This document shows, piece by piece, positions 1 to 10,879 of a stretch of 32,870 bases of DNA. The notes beneath the pieces were generated by a model. That model saw nothing but the letters and a program-made list of their open reading frames with translations, made no database searches and was not told the origin of the DNA. The DNA is from Elysia marginata (Eukaryota > Mollusca > Gastropoda > Plakobranchidae), in assembly GCA_019649035.1 (NCBI GenBank), contig BMAT01009044.1:34930-67799 (forward strand), given 5' to 3'. Both the position numbers and the translations under genes were made by a program. Every line of letters begins with the position of its first letter. The stretch's first letter is position 1.

Positions 1-587
1 CCAAAACCCTCTCTTCGAAATTCTATCAGGAAAATAACATCATGACATGACCTTCATTGTAGATCGAAAATGTCCATACCAATGTCATAGCACTGAGTCA
101 TGCATGAAACCAATAATTTAACATTGAATTTGGGGGAAGACGCCGATTCCGTGAATAGAAACCATCATGTAGTGACTGTCTCCAGATAATGGGCAGATCC
201 TCCTGTCTAGTTCTTTTGTTCAAGATCACCCAAATAGTGATATAAGTTGAAATCCATTCACTTCTTTGAATATCTTAAAAAAATTAAAGCAGCAGCAGGA
301 GCAACAAATCACTTGTTTCAAGTCTATTTTTGAATGTTCATTACATTTTTAAGATAAAGTTATATTATTACTAGTAGATGTTTGTTTTTTTTTAATGCTC
401 TTCATGCTAAGAATCAAGTTTTTTTTACATTCACGAAGTCCTTGCTTTCCTTGCCTTTCTAAACTTTTTGTAGCTAGTAGACGCTAGAATATATGCTTCT
501 ACTTAGGGGACTTTGCTATACTGTATGTATATGTGTAAGTTTAGGTGACCAAATCTGAAAGAATTCTTTTTTTTTTCACCCCTATAG
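1..587 (+). other. TOLLIP upstream intron, 3' part
   Basis: No coding similarity was seen in any frame. The stretch is AT-rich with T-runs, and a polypyrimidine tract leads into the acceptor at 587. It is assigned to an intron because the following exon starts in the middle of a codon. Confidence 0.7.
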
Positions 588-679
588 TGGCTGGCCCTAT
601 GCCAGCGTTCCAGGCTCCTTACCCTCCACAACAGCCACCACCTTCAAGACCACTGTACACAGAGGAAGATTTAAAAATG
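588..679 (+). CDS. TOLLIP: TOLLIP penultimate coding exon
   Basis: The acceptor is a T-run followed by cacccctatag at 576-587 and the donor is gtatgg at 680. The 92 nt are two bases of a split codon plus 30 codons. It encodes the proline-rich stretch ([16 protein letters not shown]) and the start of the CUE domain (TEEDLKM). Open reading frame before 588 and after 679 is intron and carries no family similarity. Confidence 0.88.
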
Positions 680-3600
680 GTATGGATTTTAATTCTCATT
701 GTTTCTTTCACTTATATACATGGACTGGTTCCATGTAAATTTATGTATCTCACCTCAGTTGTCTGTGAGAGAAAGAAACCAAGTGGCCACTCCATGCTAG
801 TTTTATCAGTTACATCAGCCTAGATCTGCTTCGTTCCTCATTTCACTTTAGACTTTTGTTTCTATACTCACACTAGAGAGAGCTGCACATTGAAGTCTTA
901 TACGCTTTGCAACATTGAAGCGGCTCGAATGTGTCTATGCTCAGACTGCAGCGGCTAGGACAATGCTTTCCATACTTGACTCTTGGTGTTGGACAATCGT
1001 TCTTTATTCTCACAGCTGTTTCTTTTTGTGTAGGATACCCCCTGTTATCATCTGGTTTTCCCAGTTTTTACTATATGCTTTCATTATCTGTTTTTGTTGG
1101 GAATGCACCTAGCCACTGTTATTAATAAATATCCTGAATTAAGTTTTACATCTATTAGATCTAGACGAGCGTTTGCCAACTCTGTATTATTTTCTTCTAT
1201 TAGCATGGGTGGGAGTGTGCCGGCTGTAGCCGGATGCCGGCCAACTAAGATTTCAGGACGTGGCTTGCAGGCCTAATGTCATTCAGGATAAAAAATCTTG
1301 AGCCGGTCCGAAGAATAGATAAAAGCTTTCGTTTCGTAACCGTTGTTTTCGCAAGTTTGGTTCAAGCCAACGATTTGTTTCCCGGTTACTATCCTTAAAA
1401 CTCAGCAGCCAAAGGGGCATAGATTTATTTACTTTGGAAAAATCAGAGCGGAATTATCGAAAATAGAACTGTTTGCGGCAGTGACTCATAAGGGAAGGGG
1501 CCCAGCGGGCCAGGCCTAAGGAAGACTGGTACGGATGAGTATACTTCATTGAACTAAAAGCAGTGTTCCCGCGCGACTCTTAAATTCTGTTCCTAGAAAA
1601 CTACTTGAATTTTGCAGTTTGCGAAAACGTGGAAAAGTGCTTGGATTTGTATTATTATTCGTTCCTTGAATTCATTGACGAGCTGGAAATACCGTTTTAT
1701 GCTTCCTTTTTTTCTGTCTCAATTTCGACAAGTGTCTGTAGTTTCCGGTCCACTCAGACTACCTATGCCTAGTTTACTCGATAGGCGTCGGTAAAATCCA
1801 GGTCTGAGTGCCGGCAACATAGGAAGGTCATTGTTCTTGTGCGGTCATCAGGTCATTGCCCCTGTGCACATGCATCAAGTAGGCCCTATTTCAGTACAGT
1901 GTAGTCAGTACCGGCACATGTATTTTTACTTGTCCGGTGGCCCCACAAGTTTCCGTGCTTAACAGCACAAGACTAAAAAGACAGGACAACAACCCACACC
2001 TGCCATTTCTGGCTAAAAAGTTTATTTACATGTGTGTCAATTCTGTTCTTAGGACGGCCTAAATGTGTTGCACAAGCAGTGAGCTTAGAGAGTATTGAAA
2101 AATCTCAAGGCTAGAATACCATTTTACTAGTTCTACGATGGTTAACTAAGGCCCTCTACCCACTCTCTTCCTGGATACTCACAAAGAGTGTTCTCATGTG
2201 GGAGCACTAAGCTCACTCCAAAAACAAAAACATAAACAAGGGTTGTTTCGATTTTTTCTAGGCTGAGACTGGTTTTCCATGTGAAAGCAAATGTGTCAAT
2301 AGGTACATCGCACCAATCTTTTCCAGGATCAGGAAAAATATATTGATACTCTATTGAAACTGAAACTAAGTGTTACTCATCAAAGTTAAATGTTAGTCTC
2401 TCAATACAACACCCATCTTTTCATTCCCCTCTCTTTTAAAAAGGTCGTTACTTGATCTCTCTCTCTCTCTCTCTCTCTCTGAAGCATTTTAAATGAGCTA
2501 AAGTGAGACTGGCACATAGGCCTACAACTACGGTTTCTTCTATAATTTCAAAAGGAGTAATAATCATGTGGAAGAGAAGGGATGGTGGTGTGAAGTTAAG
2601 GATCTGAAAAATCTCTAGTGCTCTGGACAAAATGTTCCCGATCATTGATATTGTGAGGGGATTACAGTGTTACTGAGATCTGGTACATTTTGTACCTGAC
2701 TATCATGTTATTGACGCTTACGATCAGTGCATAGGGAAGAGCATATGAGCACTCACATGCTAAGAATAAGACAGCTGCATAGGAGGGACCCTTGTATCAG
2801 GAACATAGTGTTGTCCTTTTATGCTCGCAAGGTTCTGATTGTAGAGATACTGAAGCCACCTATTTACATTTTTAAATTTAGTCATTTTATTGGTTAATTC
2901 AATGGTCCAACGTCATTTTCATGTATACTGAGGAACTAAAATTCGTTAATGGAGGCACTGTGTAAATAGAATGGGCGATTAAGCCTGTTGCATTAAAAAT
3001 GTCATTGGTTGCTGATTTTTCTTAATGTAAATTCGTCAAGTCAGTGAAATCTAGTTAAAAGCTAAGGAACCTCCAAATGTGGGCTTCGTATGAAAATAAT
3101 GATAATTAGCCTTACTGCAGGTTGTAGGCATACTGAATGTTAATATTATTAATTATGTTTAAACGTAATATTTATAAAATTGGTCATTGATCTATTTTCA
3201 AGTTAGTCCAAGGTACCTGTGGTTAGAATCAGATAAAACATCTTGTTTTAAGACAGTTTGTAAAATGTAAGCAATAGGTGTTACTGGATAGCCATCACTC
3301 TTTGAGATGAACAAAAGTTAATTATAACAAAGATGGTACATTGTACTTTATTGGAAATGTATGGCAATTAAACAGATCTATCAGTAAAAAGATACAAAAA
3401 GAAATTTCTACACCATCACAAAAATGTATCTGGTTAATACAGTCGTTGTGCTGGGTAAAATTTTTTGCATCCAATGGTAATATGGACACACTGCCACATA
3501 TAAAAGATGGATGTACCTGTAGATTACAAAATGACAATCATACTGAATCTTGAGTCTGTGAGACACGCAGACTCTGCAGGCTTTTGTAAGATTGGGGGCA

Positions 3601-4167
3601 AAAAATTGAGCAGCCTGCAGGCTTTTTGAGATTTGATGCTCCCACCCATGTATTAGTTACCCTTACTGTGTGAAGTAGTTTGCAGTCATGTTATTGTTAA
3701 TACTTTATTTTTCTAGATCGGAATGGTTTGATTTTTTAGGACATGTATTCACATTATTCCCGTTCAAACACTTAACTATAATGTTATATTCATGTTTTTC
3801 TTCTCATCCTTCATGTGGGTTATTTTGTGGAGGTTCAGATAACCTCTTATTCTTAAGGTCAGTTAAAAGCAGAAAAAAAAAAAAAAAAGTAACAACTTTA
3901 AAAGCAGAATTTTGGCTTTGATTGGAAACAGTTTTATTTTCTAAATTTAATTCCTGTGTAGCCACTTCGTGAATTATCTTATGGTTGTATATTGTCATGA
4001 GTTTTATTCATCACCCATCAGTAACGATATATATTCTCTCTCAACTCAAGGTTAAAGACATGTTCCCCAATATGGAGGATGAAGTCATCAAATCTGTGAT
4101 GGAGGCAAACAGGGGCAACAAAGATGCTACAATTAACTCCTTGTTATCGATGAACTCAGATGACTAA
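588..4167 (+). CDS. TOLLIP: TOLLIP (Toll-interacting protein), partial: last two coding exons, joined 588-679 and 4051-4167
   Basis: The two exons join in frame into about 68 C-terminal residues ending at TAA 4165-4167. The first part is a Pro/Gln-rich linker running into TEEDLKM. The second begins VKDMFPNM and runs through [15 protein letters not shown]. This is the CUE domain of TOLLIP: the MFP motif and the late di-leucine that bind ubiquitin are both present, and the residues track the human C-terminus closely. TOLLIP is an endosomal and cytosolic adaptor with a TOM1-binding N-terminus, a C2 domain and this CUE domain; it sorts ubiquitinated cargo and dampens Toll/IL-1 signalling (family knowledge). 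The C2 and N-terminal exons are not in the window. The first exon begins with two bases of a split codon (xTG), so a further exon must lie upstream. Identity is inferred from remembered family sequence, not from a search. Confidence 0.9.
1205..1980. other. GC/CpG-richer block inside the TOLLIP intron
   Basis: By eye this block is clearly richer in G+C and CpG than its flanks. It has three GCCGG words within 25 bases near 1220 and many CG dinucleotides to about 1940. No matching terminal repeats or protein similarity were found. It could be an old insertion of unknown type or an intronic regulatory segment. Confidence 0.35.
2456..2480. repeat. CT dinucleotide microsatellite
   Basis: About twelve uninterrupted TC/CT units are seen directly in the TOLLIP intron. 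Confidence 0.95.
4051..4167 (+). CDS. TOLLIP: TOLLIP terminal coding exon (CUE domain)
   Basis: The acceptor is tcaactcaag ending at 4050. The exon has 38 codons plus TAA and starts in phase 0, matching the phase of the preceding exon. It carries the MFP ubiquitin-contact motif and the NSLL di-leucine. The tail MNSDD is short and acidic, like the vertebrate end of TOLLIP. Confidence 0.9.
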   Translation, partial: VKDMFPNMEDEVIKSVMEANRGNKDATINSLLSMNSDD

Positions 4168-4590
4168 TTAAAAAAGAGTGCTGAATCTAAGTTTTTTTAA
4201 GATGCTGATGGATACGCAAAGCTTTGTAGTATCAGAGACAACTCTTAAAAACCACAGATGTACATACGTGAGACAAATATGACCTTGGGTATGGTAATTC
4301 TGTTTTATGTTGATCATGTTTTGGAATTAATTAGAAAGAAGCAGTTAAGGATTTTGGAAAGTCAGCTTTACCTTAACATTTTGTCAATTGCCTTGATTTT
4401 TTGTTTTTTATTTCTTTCTGTGTAGATGTTTTAAATATATGGTACTTTGAAGAAATAGAAAAGAATTGTCTGTTTTTTTACTGTCTCAGTTGACAAGCAA
4501 AGTGAAAGTAATGAATGTAACCCATCAGTCTTTTTGCTTTTAATGTCAAAACTGGCTCCTGAAGGGAATAAACTGTGTCTTTAATTTTTG
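4168..4590 (+). other. TOLLIP: Probable TOLLIP 3' UTR (shortest form)
   Basis: AT-rich sequence follows the stop codon. AATAAA at 4567-4572 is followed at once by a T/GT-rich stretch (ctgtgtctttaatttttgttcc at 4573-4594), a typical cleavage context. Other AATAAA words at 4957, 5287 and 5706 would allow longer forms. Confidence 0.55.
4567..4572 (+). terminator. Candidate TOLLIP polyadenylation signal AATAAA
   Basis: Canonical hexamer 400 bases past the stop codon with a GT/T-rich downstream element. It is the best of several in-sense AATAAA words by context; use is not proven. Confidence 0.5.
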
Positions 4591-4594
4591 TTCC

Positions 4595-6199
4595 TATACT
4601 CCAAACGAGAAAACAGAGCTGGTTCCCATTTCACAAATACATCCTCTTGGGAGTAATTCATTTTTAAGGCACAGGGCAAGTGATAGCTGACTAGCAGTAG
4701 GTTCGGTTACAGGGTTGTGAGAAAGAAAAGTAATTGATAAGGTGTATCCAGATTTATGTGGATGATACATAATTTTGAGAAACGTTTATTGCATTAAAAG
4801 TACAAAAAAAATTAATAAGCTATTAAGAGTTATGTGAAGGGTATTAAAAAGATTTTAAGAAAAACTAGTAAGCGAATAAAAGAAAAATGACACATTTTAA
4901 ACGTGCAATGAAAAGTTTATATGTTTTCTGTACCAATGATCCTTCAAGGCTTTTGCAATAAAATATATTTAGAAAACTACAGAAGTTAATTGCAACTCAA
5001 AGATACATAAATCGGATACTTGCTTTCATAATCTTATAATAATTTTTTATATCTAAGTCTAGAGGCATATTCTTTTGTACTGTTTTTGTAGATATTTAAT
5101 TTATTTCTGAAATTAAATTGTTTTTCTCTTGATTGAAGCTTGGCATATGTTTATAATTTTCTCCCAATTTTTCTACCATATTTCGAAGTTAGGTTCTTCT
5201 AGTCCATAGCATGCTATTGCAAATGGAGAGGCAAGGTGAACTAGGGTGCTGTTATGCTTAGAAAATTAAAAATGGCTTTAATGTGAAATAAAGCAATTGT
5301 TTTTAACCCCCAAAGTAACACAAATTAAATTGCTTTGCAAATGATTGAAGCTTTATTACTATGACTCTGAACTGATTGTGATAAAACATTGTTCATCTAT
5401 TAATATGTAGCTATTTTCTTACAGTTTTTTTTTCTCTTTTTTGTTTTGTTTTACAATCTTATTTCATTATGTTGTGCATCATTTTATATGTCACTTTAAT
5501 GTAGTTAAGTTTTTCACCCTATGGCAACATATATTATGACAAAATAGTTGATTTGACACTACTTTTCTCTTTTTTTTTTTAATGACAACTTGCAAGCTTG
5601 TTGAGCTGCTCAAGAGATTGTAAATTCTTTAGGAATATAAAACAAATTCGTAGACAAAAGTCTGTGTTTTTCTATAATTATTCTTTTTTTTCTTTATACT
5701 TAAGCAATAAAAATTCAAAATTTTAAAAGTGGATTTTACATCATTTACTGATTTGTATTTGAAAAGAAAAGTTGAACAATTTTGCTTACCTCCAAAAGTT
5801 CTAGGTAACAAAACTCTCATACTCTTCCTAAAGGGTTTCACAAACAGTATGTTTGCCTATGTTTTAAAATGTAAACAATGACAAATTACATGGAAAACAT
5901 CAAAAGAAGGATAGTCTCAAGGTAAAGTTTCAACTTTGCCCCATAAACATACCGTGATTAGCCAACTAAGCTGAAAAACATAAAGTCTATAACCTTGCAT
6001 CAATGGCCTGGATTGGACTTTGCATTCCAAACTATATACATGCTGAATTAAGTTTAAAAAGTTTATTATCTTCTCCAATTGTATTATATATGAAGTGCTT
6101 AAAGTACCAGAAGCTCTAAAAAGGACTTTATTTAAAATAAATAGCACAACTGCTTAATTATTACCTGTAATTAAAGTAAAGGTTTTTAAGGAAATCATA
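4595..6199. other. AT-rich intergenic sequence or extended TOLLIP 3' UTR
   Basis: It contains further AATAAA words (4957, 5287, 5706) and T-runs. No coding similarity was seen on either strand; the short ORFs here have no recognisable motifs. Confidence 0.6.
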
Positions 6200-6590
6200 T
6201 GTCTCGCATTCTGTCCGAATGAGTCATAATTCGAAAGGCTTAGTTTGGAGATACAGGCTTTTAAAGTTTAGTGGGTATTCAGAAGTCAAAATTTTGTTTT
6301 GTTTTAGATATTGGCGCTAAAACCGTTTCTAAACATTTTCACGCCTAAATTATCTTCAAATTTCATTTTTAGGTGTTTAGTTTTAATTTTTATTGGTAAG
6401 GTTGCTAAGACCTCAATAACTTTATCATCGTCTTAACTTCAAATGCTGTTTCCTCCCCTTTCTGAAATTTCACAAGCATGATAGCTTTTCTGTTTGTTGT
6501 ATTTGAAAGAAGAGATTAAGTTTCTCTGATACTTATATCTGACTACCTTCCAATTTTGACTTAAGACTCATTTGGACTGGTTGCAAGACA
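6200..6590 (+). mobile_element. MITE copy A (391 bp, terminal inverted repeats, TA flanks)
   Basis: The left end TGTCTCGCATTCTGTCC and the right end read in reverse complement (TGTCTTGCAACCAGTCC) form long imperfect inverted repeats of roughly 40 bp. The inner parts GAATGAGTCATAATTCG and AAATGAGTCTTAAGTCA also match. TA lies immediately outside each end. The reverse complement aligns along its whole length with copy B at 11061-11495, including the shared segment CTTAGTTTGGAGATA. It encodes no transposase, so it is non-autonomous. The superfamily is not determined. Confidence 0.85.
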
Positions 6591-7427
6591 TACGAAATGT
6601 GAGAAGTGCATTAGTTCTTTATGTTTGAAATAGGAGAGATTTGAAAGGATATCAAAGCCCAAACCACGCCCATTAATCAGATCTTGAATCTTTCTACATG
6701 TATTATGTACTCATTATATGTTCTTTTCTTCTTTTCTATAGAAAATTTGTTTCTATTCTTGCCACCTTTCTTTCAAAGATGCTATGAATAATAAACCTAG
6801 CAATATATGTGTAAAACAAAAAATATTGAATTCAATTGTGTTTTTTGTCTCAGGGGCTTATGTTGTATTTATGTAAGTCATATAAATTGCATTGATATAG
6901 GCTGGGCTATACGTTTTTGCTAGTGCATTGCATCTATATGGCTAAAAAAGAAAAACTAAGACATCTTCAACGCGAAGATCTTATGTAGTATGAGAGGCAA
7001 TAAATTTCATCCTAAACCATTCACTCTTTATTACCGCTGGATCCCATATTTAACAGCAAGTAGATGAGAGGACTCTAGGTATAATGAGACATTTTGAAAT
7101 CCCTTTTTTAGCTATTTATTTGGGCACTAGTATAAATCATATTGTAATCTACGAGAACCTTAGTATCTTTTGGGTATTTGGGTTATAATCATAATAGAGC
7201 AATCTCAAATTAAGACTGAGAAAGTGCACAAAACCATCCCTCGTTCAAACGTTTCAAGCCTGCCCATATGCTGCGGTTATCTTAATCGCCAGTTTTTTCT
7301 CACCTCTCCATTTCCTATGCCTCTATTGTATTCTGTGAGGGACACGATTCACTTATTGTATTAATTGTTTGTATGTTGCTCCCTGGTCCATAGACCAATG
7401 ATAAAGTTTAGGGTAGTAATACATGTA
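6591..7427. other. Intergenic sequence between MITE A and the pogo-like element
   Basis: AT-rich with no recognisable gene or repeat structure. The 64-residue open frame at 7170-7364 shows no family motif. Confidence 0.6.
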
Positions 7428-8473
7428 CAGTAGTATCCGGTTAAACGCACTCCAGTTAAATGCACGCTACGGTTAAACTAACGCCAAATTGCTATGACGG
7501 ATTTATTTCTTCATAATCAGTATACCCTAAACGCACGTCATATCGGCTAAACGCAGGCTATGAAATCGGGAAAAATTACCTTTTAAGTGGACCAGGCAAT
7601 CACCGGGATGCAAGCAATAGCGAGCTAGCTTGTTTCGAGGGAATAGCCAGCATCACTCCACAGAAGTTCCCACCTTCTTTGTTAAAGCGCAGGCCTATCT
7701 ACCCACACAATGTTGTGTGGAGGGTAAGACTTGGGGGCAGGATTGTGAAGAGAGAGGGTAAAGGGTGGACAAAGACCCGTGGGGGCGTGGATGAACAAAT
7801 CAGATGATGCAAATTGCCAACACCTCGCCCCCCTGTACTGTAATCTACTATGTGACAATGACATCTGGACTATAGGCTTGCCCTTTGCCTGTGTAGCATT
7901 GTGTGATTGGCTTTCTTCTCGTCCCGGTCTTGCCTCCCCACCCCCTTTGTTTCCCCCTTTTGGTTGCAGGGCGATGGGCCTAATTGCTAGACGTAAGACT
8001 TTTTTTCATTTCACACAGACCTATACAGCATGCAAGACGTAGTCTAGACCTTGTGAGAATGTTGTGGTTCACCTGTTGTCAATCTCTTTAGATCTAATTC
8101 CAAGCCAGTTTGAATTCCTAAAGCTTTGAAGATTGTTAAAAAGATATTTCATTTATCCCACTTTTGGAAATAAAGAAACAACTATGTTCTGAGGAAAAAA
8201 AAAAGAACAGACCCCCACTCCCCCCTTCCCATAAAAAAAGAGAGAGAGATAAAGATCGTTCAAACGATGTACATGTATTTCTTAATCCTACCAACCGTCC
8301 ATGCATGATGTTTGTATAATCACGGGAAACAGCTCAGTTTGATAATTATAATTATGAATCGTACTCTAAAGGGAAATAACTAGTAATTTTTACTACTTTT
8401 CATAAGTGCACACATCTCTTAACGCACGCTTTTTGGGTCTCCCAAGTGCCGTGTGTTTAACTGGATACTACTG
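7428..8473. mobile_element. pogo/Tigger-like non-autonomous DNA transposon (1046 bp)
   Basis: The ends are inverted repeats: CAGTAGTATCC, then GTTAAAC and CAC, with 21 of 23 positions matching between the left end (7428-7450) and the reverse complement of the right end (8451-8473). TA flanks both ends (7426-7427 and 8474-8475), and the restored target is the palindrome ACATG-TA-CATGT. Ends starting CAG with TA duplication are typical of the pogo/Tigger branch of Tc1/mariner. The left 130 bp repeat a TTAAACGCAC-like word at 7439, 7454, 7471, 7525 and 7545, and the right end has another near 8418; these look like subterminal binding sites. The inside is richer in G+C than the flanks and encodes no recognisable DDE transposase, so it is a non-autonomous derivative. 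Confidence 0.85.
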
Positions 8474-9139
8474 TACATGTACACATTTAAATTTTCTCTC
8501 AATTTGATAAAATCCTCTTATTACCTTGGTTTTAGAAATAACGACAACCCTTGCTTGAACAAGAGTTGATAAAAAGTTCTTTTTATTACTGAGTTTACTG
8601 TTTTTTAAAGTGTAAGTGCCTGGCACAAAAAAGTCAAGGAGCAAGGTCTTATCCACCCTCGACCCCTTCCCACACACACACTGTCGTATCATTGGTAATT
8701 CATATTTTAATGTTTGGCCCTTGCTTTTTTTCGCTCATAAGTCATACATGTACACATAATATTCAATGACTCTACTCTTAGTTGGGCTCCATCAGTGAGT
8801 ATACTAACTTAAAGTTTAATTTACATAAAAAGTAGTTTAATACTTCAAATGCCTAAAAGTGCTGGTCTACTGAGACCTGTTTAGAGTTAGACTTATTGAT
8901 GACAAGCTGAGTACTCATTCTTCAAACAGGAAAATTTATATGCAAAGGATGTTGGAGAGTGTGATGTGGGAAAAGAGAGAGACATGATATAATTATTATG
9001 CTTGACTCACCATCTAAAGGACTTTGGTGTAGCATTTGGTGTTATTCCATTTGTAGTACATTTAGCTGCTTCCAAATTTTGAATGCTACATGGCTGTGCT
9101 TTTCATTAGGGGCATTAGTAACACTGACTTGAATTCCCA
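8474..9139. other. Intergenic sequence, no gene seen
   Basis: AT-rich sequence between the pogo-like element and the LINE remnant. No conserved coding sequence or RNA gene was recognised on either strand. The LINE linker may extend somewhat into its right part. Confidence 0.5.
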
Positions 9140-10349
9140 CTAAAAATCCTTTGATTCCAGTGAGGGGTTGGTACTGTCAATACCACTGGTAAAAATTTTT
9201 TTTAAAAGTTGCAATGGAGCTGCATTGATGAGCGTGAGTGAGCACAAATGATCATGTAATTTAGATAAGGTAGCTATACTTTGGTCTAGAAAAATGTGAA
9301 TATTCTCGTCCTTACCCTCAAACAAGTCTTTGGTTTGCCTTATATTACAGATGCAGTATTGTAGACACTCTCTTTCATTTTTTCCAGTTTTTTTTTCATA
9401 CATGTATCTATAGGATGGTATACACCAGGCTTGCTGTCTGCAAGGGCTTTTGTAATGACAGATTCGAGTTGTGCTTTCTGTAGCCTATCACCCAGAGAGG
9501 TATTGTTCAGTCTTATTTTCTTCTTTTTTTGATAGAGATGTTAGTAGAGTTTGCTCCTCATAAGATGGTGGTTTGTGGATTATTCAGGTCCTCTCATTTT
9601 TTTGATGCAGGGGATTTCAGAAAGATTTTCTCTATGGGTTCGGTCATAGTCTAGTTGTTGCTAGTGTTTACACTTAGGGTGCATCCAAGAGAAGAAGCTC
9701 TTGCCAGGTTGATCAAAGAAGGTATTGGTGATGCAAAGTTCTTTTTGTGCACAAAGGCTCAGAAGAAGTTCCCCGTTTGAATTTGTTTCCCTTACTCTGC
9801 TTCCCCAGAACTCCCTTGTGGATAATGAAATTCTTCAGAACTCGGGCATTAAAGTCCGAGTCCTAGTAGTAGTTTGTACATTGAGTTTGTATATTGCAGG
9901 AGCTTTGTCAATAGTTGTGAATTAGAGCCTGTATATACTATAAGGCCTTTTTGTCTTCCTCAGGGTAGGACATGGTTGGAGTGTAAACATTAATAAGAGT
10001 CTCAAGAATTGTTCCTTGCCAATAGGCAGCCTAAGAGTCATAATTCTCTCTGTAATTCCTTTAGACACCGAGGGGACCTTTGAGGTTATTTTTATCACTT
10101 ACCAGAAAAAGCTACGCTAGCCTTCTTGCGACCCACTTCTTTAAGAGTTCAGTTAAAAGTGTAGCGTTTCTCAAGTATGTTTCCCTGTTTTTCTAGTCTC
10201 GTCTCCTGGAGTGCTGCAATACATGTATCAATGTTTTGTAGTTGCAATTCTTTCGCAATGAAACCAGTTCTACTTTCAGGTATTTTGTTGTCTAGCGATG
10301 TTCATACACTCCAAGTTGCAATGTTCAATAGCTGATGTTAGGTTTTCAT
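9140..10349 (-). pseudogene. Non-LTR retrotransposon remnant: AP-type endonuclease (EEP) domain plus linker, inverted segment
   Basis: Reading leftwards from ATG 10349-10347, one frame is interrupted only by isolated stops. It gives LLNIATWSV (the usual NIATWNV start of endonuclease/exonuclease/phosphatase domains), then DNKIPESRTGFIAKELQ, then ALQETR at 10214-10197 carrying the catalytic Glu. Later pieces in shifted frames give DFNAR at 9856, WMHP at 9687-9676 and the degraded catalytic NHHL (normally DHHL) at 9573-9562. After that comes a linker with MKESVYNTASVIFGKP-like sequence, with a stop interrupting it. This is the nickase domain of a LINE whose proteins are often annotated as craniofacial development protein 2-like. 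Stops at codons 4 and 16 and several frameshifts show it is dead. The left limit is approximate. Confidence 0.8.
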
Positions 10350-10879
10350 GGTTTGACAGTATTTTATGATTTACTAGGTTCCTGACGCTTTTTTTAAAGG
10401 CCCATAAATCGCGGCTTACCAGTCAGATAACTTTGAAAACGCGTTTTTTACCCTACTGAAGTAGGCAGTGCCATCCCTTTAAAAGGCTGCCAATTCATTT
10501 GCGTAGCTGCCTTAGTCGCTTAATACAATGTACTTCCCTGTAAAAAATGTAGGACGGCTGATAACATCTATGCAAAGTTTGTACTGATGGCTCCCAGCTT
10601 CTCACACCTGCCACTTTAAAGCTTCCATCGCCACCTGGCTTTTCTGACCTCTCCTTATGAAAATCTAATTGGAACCATCATTGCGATCCTTCCAGTAGAT
10701 GTAGAAACATATCCGTGCACGCCTTAGACAGGAAAAGAAAAGTAAGACTGTTGCCTACTTGCCAGCCAGTCTCCCTTATATTGTTTATCAGGATAGCAAA
10801 ATGTGTGTAGCTAAGCCATTCTGTGACTGTAAGCAAGGAGCAACCGTACAACTTTGTACTATTTTACCAAAGTATTGCA
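10350..10879. other. Probable LINE 5' untranslated region and inversion junction
   Basis: Non-coding sequence between the inverted endonuclease start and the forward linker of the reverse-transcriptase half. It is richer in G+C than the flanks. It may hold the element's 5' UTR in inverted orientation and, somewhere within, the join between the two halves. The exact junction cannot be placed by eye. Confidence 0.4.

Larger units (their letters stand above)
680..4050 (+). other. TOLLIP last intron (3371 bp)
   Basis: Non-coding sequence between two in-frame exons. It holds a block richer in G+C and CpG at about 1205-1980, a CT microsatellite at 2456-2480, and a small pair of repeats around TGCAGGCTTTT at 3575-3640. 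No recognisable protein, RNA gene or complete transposon was seen. Confidence 0.75.

Noticed and set aside
545..823. A continuous open frame from ATG 545 spanning the TOLLIP exon
   Set aside because: Only 588-679 matches the family. The ATG at 545 lies in the intron's 3' end, and the frame after 679 runs past a good donor.
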